From the NCBI RefSeq assembly GCF_035610345.1, contig NZ_CP141212.1:377976-441975 (forward strand): a stretch of 64,000 nt of DNA, in the 5' to 3' direction. Of the stretch, positions 37,276 to 45,800 are shown one piece after another (the stretch's first letter is position 1; every line of letters begins with the position of its first letter). The stretch is from Sinorhizobium meliloti (GTDB lineage Bacteria; Pseudomonadota; Alphaproteobacteria; Rhizobiales; Rhizobiaceae). The position numbers and the translations under genes were made by a program. The notes beneath the pieces are model-generated. The model was not told where the DNA came from. It did no database searches and saw nothing but the letters and a program-made list of their open reading frames with translations.

Positions 37276-37688
37276 GCCTGTGGATGCTCGATACCAAGAT
37301 TGCCGGTCATGTCATCAAGGGCGACCGCCCCGAGATCATCGATCGGTTGGTTTCGCTTCCCATCACGGATATTGTCGTATCATCCGTCACCGAGGGGGAG
37401 TTGCTCTACGGTCTCGCCAAGCGAGGCTATCCCAGGACGCTATCTGAACGGGTCAGGCAATTCCTTCTTCGGGTAGACGTGTTGCCCTGGGATCGCGCTG
37501 CCGCCCGAAGCTATGGCGACCTACGCGCTGCCTGTGAAGCCAAGGGCGCGGCTCTCGCGCCCCTCGATATGATGATTGCTGCTCATGCGGTCGCGTTCGA
37601 TGCGGTCCTTGTGACCCGCGACAGAGCTTTTACTGGGGTTGCGGAGCCCCTGAAGACGGACGACTGGACGGACCAAAAACTGAAATGA
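37272..37688 (+). CDS. vapC: VapC-type PIN-domain ribonuclease toxin
   Basis: 138 aa PIN nuclease. The acidic metal-binding residues are in place: Asp7 in [14 protein letters not shown], the Glu in [12 protein letters not shown], the Asp of [11 protein letters not shown] and the Asp of VTRDRAF. Toxins of this family usually cut initiator tRNA or rRNA. The usual LDTN/LDTD motif reads LDTK here, a small deviation next to the first catalytic Asp. The stop codon overlaps the start of a third gene. Confidence 0.93.
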   Translation: MSLWMLDTKIAGHVIKGDRPEIIDRLVSLPITDIVVSSVTEGELLYGLAKRGYPRTLSERVRQFLLRVDVLPWDRAAARSYGDLRAACEAKGAALAPLDMMIAAHAVAFDAVLVTRDRAFTGVAEPLKTDDWTDQKLK

Positions 37689-38302
37689 ACCGGATCGAGA
37701 AGCTGCCGCCTGCCTTTGAACGCTTCGACAAGATGCTGGGCGTGCTCGATTTCGCGGTCTTCGAGAACGCAGGCGGTACGGAGAAGGAGGTGCTTTCGGC
37801 AGTTCCGCAGGCGTTGCGCCACTTCCATAGGTTCGATGCCGGGAAGCTGCGCGCTCTGGGAAGCCGGCGCATCACCGAAAAGGCATTCTTCGGCGACTGG
37901 TACGACCCGGACAGCGGCAACCTGCTGAGGCTCGGCCGCTATAAGACCGCCGACGGGTGGCAGTTGACGGATCCGGTCTTGAGCTCGCTTGACGGTGTGA
38001 AGATCATCTCGGGTGCAAGCGCCTGCCCCGAAACCGGCGGGCAATTCGCCTACGCTTTCTCCAGTCCGCCCTATCCGCTCGACGCCAGGCCCGGCGAGGT
38101 TCAGGCGGTGTTCGAGGAGATCAGGGACTTCATATTGCCGCCGCACCGCGCGAGCGAAATTCTCGACTGGTCCGACATGCGGCTGCCGGAGGTTTCGGAC
38201 TATTTCGATGACGGCGCCGAATGGTGGGGCGTCTTCCTGTTCAGTGTCCACATACCATCCATGCGGCGCCTCACCATCATTGCCGGCTCGACGACGGACT
38301 GA
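37685..38302 (+). CDS. Hypothetical protein coupled to vapBC
   Basis: 205 aa soluble protein that I do not recognise. It is acidic and rich in aromatic residues, with a distinctive WYDPDSGNLLRLGRYKTADG segment near residue 73 and a C-terminal ISDYFDDGAEWWGVFLFSV-like stretch. No signal peptide or membrane helix. Its ATG (37685) overlaps the vapC TGA as ATGA, so it is translated with the toxin-antitoxin pair. GC and codon use match the neighbours. It could be an unrelated passenger or a third component. Confidence 0.75.
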   Translation: MNRIEKLPPAFERFDKMLGVLDFAVFENAGGTEKEVLSAVPQALRHFHRFDAGKLRALGSRRITEKAFFGDWYDPDSGNLLRLGRYKTADGWQLTDPVLSSLDGVKIISGASACPETGGQFAYAFSSPPYPLDARPGEVQAVFEEIRDFILPPHRASEILDWSDMRLPEVSDYFDDGAEWWGVFLFSVHIPSMRRLTIIAGSTTD

Positions 38303-38393
38303 GCGCCGGATTCCCGCCGGGGCTCGTTTGAATTCTTCATTCCGCTCTATCGAAAAAGTGCTATTGATTCCGCCGTTCGGGTCCGAGGGGCAG

Positions 38394-39539
38394 ATGCGTC
38401 TGAAAGATTGTTATAATTTCCACGATTTCCGTCGGATGGCAAAGCAGCGCCTGCCGTCGCCGATCTTCAACTACATCGATGGCGCGGCCGATGACGAGGT
38501 CACCTACCGGCGCAATACGACCGCGTTCGAGGGCTGCGATCTGGTTCCGAATGTCCTGCGCGGCGTCGGCGATATCGACATGTCGGTGACGGTGATGGGC
38601 CAAAGGCTGGCGATGCCCGTCTATTGCTCGCCGACCGCGCTTCAGCGTCTGTTCCACCATCAGGGCGAACGTGCGGTGGCGGCAGCGGCGGCGAAGTTCG
38701 GCACGATGTTCGGCGTCTCCTCGCTCGGCACCGTCAGTCTGGAAGAGGCCCGGCGGATCTGCGACGGCCCGCAGGTCTACCAGTTCTACTTCCACAAGGA
38801 TCGTGGGTTGAACCGCGAGATGATGGCGCGCGCCAAGCAGGCCGGCATCGAGGTGATGATGCTGACGGTGGACAGCATAACCGGGGGCAATCGCGAGCGC
38901 GACAAGCGCACGGGGTTTGCCATTCCTTTCAAGCTCAATCTCGCCGGCATCACGCAATTTGCGATCAAGCCCTCTTGGGCGGTCAATTACGTTCGCCATG
39001 AGCCTTTCAGGCTGCCGCAGTTGGAAAACCATGTCGATATGGGCCGCGGCGCGATGTCGATAAGCCGCTACTTCACCGAGATGCTCGATCCGTCGATGTC
39101 CTGGGACGACGTCGCCGAGATGGTGCAGCACTGGGGCGGCCAGTTTTGTCTGAAAGGCGTGATTTCGGTCGAGGATGCCAAGCGCGCGGTCGAGATCGGC
39201 TGCACCGGAATCGTGCTCTCCAATCACGGCGGGCGCCAGCTTGACGGTTCACGCACCGCATTCGACCAGCTTGACGAGATCGTTCAGGCCGTCGGAGACA
39301 GGATAGACGTGATGATGGACGGCGGCGTGCAGCGCGGCACCCATGTGCTCAAGGCGCTCTCGCTGGGAGCGAAGGCGGTCGGTCTTGGCCGCTACTATCT
39401 CTTCCCGCTCGCTGCGGCAGGACAGGCCGGCGTCGAACGGGCGCTGGAACTGATGCGCATAGAAATCGAACGCGGCATGAAGCTGATGGGCTGCTCGTCG
39501 GTCGACGAGCTTACAAAGGAAAACCTGCGTTTCCGGTGA
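38394..39539 (+). CDS. lldD: FMN-dependent alpha-hydroxy acid dehydrogenase (L-lactate dehydrogenase)
   Basis: 381 aa flavoenzyme that oxidises L-lactate (or a related 2-hydroxy acid) to the oxo acid, normally membrane associated and feeding the quinone pool. FMN-binding motifs include FNYIDGAADDEVTYRRN, PTALQRLFH, the catalytic-base signature SNHGGRQLDGS and MMDGGVQRGTHVLKALSLGA. Length fits the LldD/glycolate oxidase family. ATG 38394 gives the canonical MRLKDCYNFHDFRRMA start. Monocistronic as far as can be seen, with the vapBC group upstream. Confidence 0.92.
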   Translation: MRLKDCYNFHDFRRMAKQRLPSPIFNYIDGAADDEVTYRRNTTAFEGCDLVPNVLRGVGDIDMSVTVMGQRLAMPVYCSPTALQRLFHHQGERAVAAAAAKFGTMFGVSSLGTVSLEEARRICDGPQVYQFYFHKDRGLNREMMARAKQAGIEVMMLTVDSITGGNRERDKRTGFAIPFKLNLAGITQFAIKPSWAVNYVRHEPFRLPQLENHVDMGRGAMSISRYFTEMLDPSMSWDDVAEMVQHWGGQFCLKGVISVEDAKRAVEIGCTGIVLSNHGGRQLDGSRTAFDQLDEIVQAVGDRIDVMMDGGVQRGTHVLKALSLGAKAVGLGRYYLFPLAAAGQAGVERALELMRIEIERGMKLMGCSSVDELTKENLRFR

Positions 39540-39926
39540 GAATGCACCGTGCATTGCCGCGGCGCATCCGGATGGCGCAAGCAGACTGAAGCCTGCCTCG
39601 TAAAAATTTTCCGAATCATCTCAGACTTTCAAGGGCAAGCGGCTTTTTCGGGCGCGCTCCATATGTCGGCCTGTGACCAGGCCCGCGGAACGCGGCTCGA
39701 TATCTTGCCGATCACGAGACCTTCAGGAGGAAGCGGTTCCTCCGTCATTTTCGAGAGCGTTTCGAGGGTTGTACCGACGCACGAAGACGGCTCGTGACCG
39801 TGCTCGTGTTCTTCCATAGGTTGAATGACGGTTTGCTGATCTGCGCTTCGGCGGAACGGGCAGCGGCGCTGAGTTCTGATGACGGCCACGAACTATCCCG
39901 CAATCAAATCCCCTAAAATTTTTCTG
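39540..39926. other. Spacer between lldD and the DUF11 surface cluster
   Basis: About 390 bp without a well-supported gene. A minus-strand open frame (39629-39817, starting MEEHEHGHEPSSC) has reasonable codon use but no ribosome binding site and no recognised homology, so I do not call it a gene. The last 50 bases become AT-rich (CCTAAAATTTTTCTG), marking the promoter region of the next gene. Confidence 0.5.
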
Positions 39927-39946
39927 TTATTTGCATATAAGCGGCC
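39927..39946 (+). promoter_or_regulatory. Shared upstream element of the DUF11 cluster, copy 1
   Basis: TTATTTGCATATAAGCGGCC lies 45 bp before the first DUF11 gene. A second copy, differing in only two of 20 bases, is at 52897-52916 upstream of the last gene of the cluster. The core TTAT-N6-ATAA is palindromic. It may be a regulator site or contain the -10 region (CATATAAG). Confidence 0.55.
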
Positions 39947-39991
39947 GGTTCCGCAATTCCTGTTCGAAATCGGTCAGGGGAAGGCGAGTGC

Positions 39992-42784
39992 ATGCCAGCA
40001 AACTCTAGAGATTTGGAAATGGTCGACCGGCGCGCGAACCGGTCGGGCAGGATGTTATCGACGCATCTTTTGGTTGCGGCTGCAGGTCTGCTGGCGATTG
40101 CGCCGTCGGCATCCGCCGCGCCGCCCGCGGCCGGTACGGTCATCGGAAACCAGGCGGTTGCGACATACCAGTCGGCCGGACAGACCTTTTCGGTCACCTC
40201 GAACCGTGTCGAGACGACGATCAAAACGATCGCCGGAGTCCAGATCGAGAACGATACGAGCAAGGACGTCATTGCCGGCGGCAATGCGTTCTTCCCGCAT
40301 ACCGTCACCAACGTCGGTAATGCCGCCGACAGATACGATCTGACGACCTCCGATCTCGGCTCCGGTCTTTCCGTGGCCGGCATCTATGCCGACGACGACT
40401 GTGACGGCGTACCGAATACGCTGACGGCGATCACCCGGACGGGGTCGCTCAACCCGGGCGAAAGCGCCTGCGTGATCGTCGAGGTCAATGTCGCGCCGGG
40501 GGCGACCGGCAGTCCCACGCTCAAGATCACCGCCGCCAGCACGCTCGAAACGGCTGGCAATTTCGTTTCCGGCACGCCGAACCAGCCGAACGACTCCGAT
40601 ACGGACACCGTAAACGTCGTGGACGGCGCCGTTCTGCAGTTCACCAAGAACATGAGCCTCGCCGCAGATGGAGATAGGGACGACTCGGGCTCTCTCACAC
40701 CCGGCGACAGGGTGCGTGTCCGTTTCAACTACTCCAATACCGGCGGAGCCGATGCCACGCAGGTGGAAATCTCGGACGTCCTGCCTGACGAGCTCGTCTA
40801 CGTGGCGGGAACGGGCAAATGGTCGGACGGCGGCACGATGAACGAAGGGGGCGGCGCTACGCCAGACCACACGAACGGCCAGGGCCACACGATATTCTAT
40901 TCCTATGACGAGACCCTGGGCCTCAAGGCTGTTATCTCCACCCTCCCGGTCGGCAAAACGAGCTACATCGAATTCGAAGCGAGCGTCGCGGATGGTGCGG
41001 CCGGCACGATTGCGAACACCGGTACGATCGATTCGGACCAAACCGGTCAGCAAAGCTCGAACGAGGCACGGCTTACGGTCGACAATGGCGACGCAATCGC
41101 CGTGACCCTGGCCGATCGTTCGGCAGCCGACCCGGCCTATGCCGGCCGCTCGAAGAGCGACCTGCCGGACGACAATCTCGGCGGCAGCGTGATTTCCGCT
41201 ACGGACGGGGACGGGGAGGCAAACGACACCATCGCCCATGTCGCGGGCTATCTGTCTTCGAGCACGCCGGTGCCCTTCGAAGTGATCATCACGAACCACT
41301 CGAATACGGCGCAGCGTTTCAACTTTTCCGCCGCGCCGGGCAATTATCCCGAGGGGACGACCTTCACTTTCGCCACGGACGGTGCGCCGATCCTGGATAC
41401 GAACGGTGACGGCCAGCCGGACATACAGGTGGCTGCCAACACCGTGTCGAAACTCTCCGTGCGCGCAAACCTTCCTTCCGGCTCCGCCCGGTCGGCGGGC
41501 CAAGAGGTTTGGGAGGCCACGGTGACGGCCACCGCGATCGCCAACCCGGCCGTGTCGAACCGGACAAGGCTGCGGATCGAGGCCGCCGTCGGCGGCGGCA
41601 CCGTCGATCTGCAGAACGGCGGCGATAAGGCAATCGGAGCCGCCGTTGACAATGGGGGCGAGCCCTGGACGACCGTCGACACCAACCCGGGGGAGGCTGC
41701 GGAATTCACCCTCGTCGTGGTCAACAAGCGTTCGGTACCCGACAGCTTCAACCTGTCCTTCAGCGAAACGAACTTCGCGCCCGGCGCCATGCCCGCCGGG
41801 TGGCAGGTCGTGTTCAGAAACGCCGACGGCGAAACGGTGACGAACACCGGTGTGATCAGTCCCGGCGCCTCGGCGAAGCTCACCGCGCGGGTAACGCCTC
41901 CGGCTTCTGCTTCGCCCAGTTCACTCGGCGAAACGAATGTCTACTTCCGTGCCGCTTCGACGAGCAGCCCTTCGGTTGTCGATACGAAGCTGGACCGGGT
42001 CACGGTCAGGCAGCGGGTCGATCTCGCGATCAGCACCGACCAGACCGCACAGGCGGCGCCGGGCGGGGTCGTGGTGATCACCCACCTGCTGGAGAACCGC
42101 GGTAACGTGTCGATCAAAAACGGCGCGATCGGCTATGACCCGGCATTTCCGAGTTTCGCCGAGTCCCTTTGGCATGACATTAACGGGAACGGTGTATGGG
42201 ATTCGAGCGATACGCTCGTAAACAGCCTCGCCGATATCGTCGGCGAGGGGAGCTTCGCTCCGGACGATACCGCGCTTCTGTTCTCGCGGGTTCAGGTGCC
42301 TTCCACCGGGGCGAGCGGACTTTCCGAGAGTGCGAAGATCGTCGTCGGCACCAATCTTACCGGGCCCGGCGGCGCATCGGTAACCGACCAGAGCACGGGC
42401 AACAACGCGGTCACTGAAACCGTCACTGTGGTGTCCGGCAATGTCACCGTTACCAAGAGCCAGGCGCTCGATGCCGATTGCAACGGCGAGGCGGACGTCG
42501 ACTTCAGCCCACACCCGCAGGCTGCCGCTCCCGGCGAATGCATCGTCTACCGGGTCACGGCAGTCAATGTGGGGACCGCAAACGCCGATGGATTGAAGAT
42601 CGACGACGCGGTTCCCGCATACACCACCTATGTCGGCTCGTCGGCCGTCGCGGAGGGCGGCTCCTCGGCGTCCGTATCCCAGCAGCCGGACAACCGCGCG
42701 ACCGGCGCCATTCAATCCAAGCACGACACCTTAAGCCCCGGCCAGAAGGCGACGCTCACGTTCCGAGTCCGGATCGATCAATAG
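39992..42784 (+). CDS. Large exported DUF11-domain protein (surface cluster gene A)
   Basis: 930 aa. A long n-region leads into a hydrophobic signal (about residues 21-42, MLSTHLLVAAAGLLAIAPSA) with cleavage near ASA/APP. The mature protein is a chain of Ig-like/DUF11 modules: an N-terminal module (GNQAVATYQSAGQTFSVTSN), at least four further modules, and a final one (APGECIVYRVTAVNVGTANA). Between them are short Asp-rich loops of EF-hand/dockerin type: DDDCDGVPN, DTNGDGQPD, DINGNGVWD and DADCNGEAD, suggesting calcium binding. No membrane anchor or sorting signal is evident at the C-terminus, so it is probably secreted or surface-held by its neighbour. ATG 39992 follows GGGGAAGG; 40019 is an alternative. 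Confidence 0.85.
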   Translation: MPANSRDLEMVDRRANRSGRMLSTHLLVAAAGLLAIAPSASAAPPAAGTVIGNQAVATYQSAGQTFSVTSNRVETTIKTIAGVQIENDTSKDVIAGGNAFFPHTVTNVGNAADRYDLTTSDLGSGLSVAGIYADDDCDGVPNTLTAITRTGSLNPGESACVIVEVNVAPGATGSPTLKITAASTLETAGNFVSGTPNQPNDSDTDTVNVVDGAVLQFTKNMSLAADGDRDDSGSLTPGDRVRVRFNYSNTGGADATQVEISDVLPDELVYVAGTGKWSDGGTMNEGGGATPDHTNGQGHTIFYSYDETLGLKAVISTLPVGKTSYIEFEASVADGAAGTIANTGTIDSDQTGQQSSNEARLTVDNGDAIAVTLADRSAADPAYAGRSKSDLPDDNLGGSVISATDGDGEANDTIAHVAGYLSSSTPVPFEVIITNHSNTAQRFNFSAAPGNYPEGTTFTFATDGAPILDTNGDGQPDIQVAANTVSKLSVRANLPSGSARSAGQEVWEATVTATAIANPAVSNRTRLRIEAAVGGGTVDLQNGGDKAIGAAVDNGGEPWTTVDTNPGEAAEFTLVVVNKRSVPDSFNLSFSETNFAPGAMPAGWQVVFRNADGETVTNTGVISPGASAKLTARVTPPASASPSSLGETNVYFRAASTSSPSVVDTKLDRVTVRQRVDLAISTDQTAQAAPGGVVVITHLLENRGNVSIKNGAIGYDPAFPSFAESLWHDINGNGVWDSSDTLVNSLADIVGEGSFAPDDTALLFSRVQVPSTGASGLSESAKIVVGTNLTGPGGASVTDQSTGNNAVTETVTVVSGNVTVTKSQALDADCNGEADVDFSPHPQAAAPGECIVYRVTAVNVGTANADGLKIDDAVPAYTTYVGSSAVAEGGSSASVSQQPDNRATGAIQSKHDTLSPGQKATLTFRVRIDQ

Positions 42785-42839
42785 CGTTCGTCGAAGATCG
42801 AGCGGGCGGGCCCGGTCCCGTCCGCTCGAAGGTCGCTGC

Positions 42840-45800
42840 ATGAGGACAATCGGAAAGACAATGCCGGTAACGTATCGGGCACTTGGCAGATTTATCGTCG
42901 TCCTGGCGGCGCTTGCCTCGATGTTCCCGGCTGCCGCTATCTCCGCCCCTCCGCCCGCCGCGGCCCGGATCGAGGCGCGGGCGACCGTTACGTATTTCAA
43001 CGCCCAGCTGGGCATTCAGGAGTCCGTATCGACCAATATCGTGATCACCCGCGTCAAAGAGGTGAAGAGCATCGAAACGGTCTTCGATCAGACCGTCTAT
43101 CTGGCACCCGGTTCGATCGGTCAGTTCGCATTCTACATCCGCAATGTCGGAAACGTGGCGGTCAGTCCGTCGGCAGTTGCAGAGCAGCTTTCCGGCGACG
43201 ATGCCGACCTCGCCGAGGTCGCCGCCATCATAGACCAGAATCGCAACGGCGCCGCCGACCCGGGCGAGTGGGAACTCACGCCCGACATGGCGATCGAGCT
43301 CGCAGCCGGCACCGAGCTACCCGTGATCGTGCAGTTCGAAACGCCGGCTGCCGGGGAGGAGGGCGACACGGCAGGCGTGCGGCTGAGCGCAAGAGACGGC
43401 GACGCTGCCGGCGCGGCCACCGGCATGGCGGTCATTTCCTCCGCGGGCCTCGTTCTCGAAAAATCGGCCAACCGCGACGAAGTCCCGGCGGGCGGTACGC
43501 TTCGCTATAGCCTGCGGCTGCGAAACAACGGCGTCATTGCCACCCCAGGCTACTCGCAGATAGAGGGAAACGCCATCCGGGTGGACGGATCGCCCGCGTC
43601 CGGCGTTCTGGTGCGTGATCCGCGGCCGCTCAACACCCGCGTCACCGCGGTGTCGGCGACGGGCGGCTTCATCGGACTCTATCATATCGAAGGACAGCCG
43701 CAGCACAGCTACGTGAAGGCGCCCCCCGGGGATAGGTCGAAGGTGGACGCGGTCGCCTTCTTCAGGGCGGGCGATTATCCGGCCGGTTTCTCCGCCAACC
43801 TCGAATTCGAGGTCGCCGTCGCCGGGAACATCCAGCCGGGCGCGATCCTCAATACGGCTTCCACCTGGCAGAAGGTCGGTGGCGACTGGGTCGAAATAAG
43901 TTCCAATCTCGTCAAGACACCCGTCGAGGGCGGCAGCGCCACGCTGACCTACACGGCACCCGACGGAACGCCGATTACGAGCGCGGCGCTCGACAGCAAC
44001 GTGCGGCTGAAGCTGGATGCGGCCGCGTGCAACATCACGGACGGTGTGGACCGGATTCCGATCAGAATTGCCACCGATCCGGAGGCCGATCTCGAGACGG
44101 TGCTGGCGACGGAAACGGGGTCGAATACCGGCCTTTTCACCACCACGCTCATTCCAATCCAGCGGGTGCTGCCGGCGGTGGAGGGCGATAACATCCTGTC
44201 CGGGGACCGGAGCACGAAGGCGTCCGCAAGCGCCACCTGCGGCGGCCAAAACCTATCCGCCGTACTTACCGTCAATCCCGGCGGTTTTGTCTTTCACTCC
44301 GCCAGCAACGCGGCGGTCTCCGGCGCAACCGTCATAATCCGCAATGCCTCCGGCGCCGAGATAGAGCGTACCGTGTCCGATGTGAGCGGCTTTTACGTCG
44401 TGAGCGCTGCCGACACTGCAGGAACGTACCGGATCGAGGTGCTGCCGCCCGAGGGACTGGCCTTCCCCTCGACGCGAACGACCTTTCCCGCCTGGGGCCG
44501 CAACCTGGACCCGGATGCCTCCTACGGGCGGCCGTTCAAGACGACGGGCCCCTTCACCGGTGTCGATATTCCGGTCGATCCCGACGGCTCCGCGGCGCTG
44601 CGGCTGGAACAGTCGGTCGACCAGGCCATCGCAGCGCCCGGCGACATTCTGGTCTATACGCTCACCCTGACCAACACCACCGGCATTGGACTTTTGGACG
44701 CCTTCATCCACGCCGGTTTGCCGAAGGGCATCACCTACCTGGAAGGCACGCTCCGCCTCGACGGCAAACCCGTCAAGGTCTCGGGATTTCCGGGCCGGAA
44801 CCTCGTTTTCGACGTCGGATTCGTCGGACCCAACGGTGCGGTGACGCTGACCTACATGGCGGTCGTCGACCCGACTGCCAGCGGTCAACTCGCCAATATC
44901 GCCCATGCGTCAGGTCATCTGGCCGGCAGGGGGGCCGTGCGTTCCAATGATGCGCGCGCCGTGGTGCGCATCGAACGCGACGGCGGCGTCTTCAGCGACG
45001 AGGGTGTCGTCCTCGGCAAAGTCTACATCGATTTCAACGAAAACGGGCGGCAGGACCGTTATCTGCCGGCCGGGGGGGATTCGGCGAAAGGCGCTCTCGA
45101 GCATGCGGAGCCCGGAATTCCGGGCGTCAAGCTTCAATTCTCGACCGGGGCGAGCGTGGTGACCGACATCGAAGGGAAATATTCGATGCCGGGATTGCCC
45201 CCCGGGGCGCATGTCGTCGCCATTTCGACGGCCACGCTGCCGGCGACGGTCGAATCCCGCTCGACGTCGGCGCGCGACGCGCTGAGCCCCCGCAGCCGCT
45301 ATCTGCGCATGCTGCCGGGGCAGGTGGCGAGCGAATATTTCGCGGTCACGCCCCGAAAGGGGGTCAGCCGCGACGAGGTTCTCGCCGAACTCGAAGCCCG
45401 CAGGCAGGCCTATGCCGAAAATGTGGATCCGGACGGGAATGCTCCGGTTCCGGAACGGCTGGAACTCGGGGGCGAGGAGTGGGTCGACTACTTCGGGCGC
45501 CTTTCGTCGTCCCGCGGCGAAGCGACGAAGAACACCGAAACGCAGATCGTCGCGCGGGACCGGTCCGAGAACGGCAGGCCGCCCGCGGCCGCGGACACCG
45601 GCACGCCGAAAGCGTTGGCTCTCGAACGCACGCGCGATTTGGAGGCCGAGATCAAAGGACTGTCCGCCGAGCTCGGCTTTCTCGACCTGGAGTCCGACAG
45701 CCTGCTCAACAGCGATATCGTTTCCATCCGCGTGAAGGGGCCGGCTGAGGGCAAGCTCGGGCTCAACCTCAACGGCAAGCCGGTTTCCGAAGGACAGGTC

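Noticed and set aside
39549..39889. Small open frames on both strands between lldD and gene A
   Set aside because: No ribosome binding sites, no recognised homology and overlapping opposite-strand frames; described as spacer instead.
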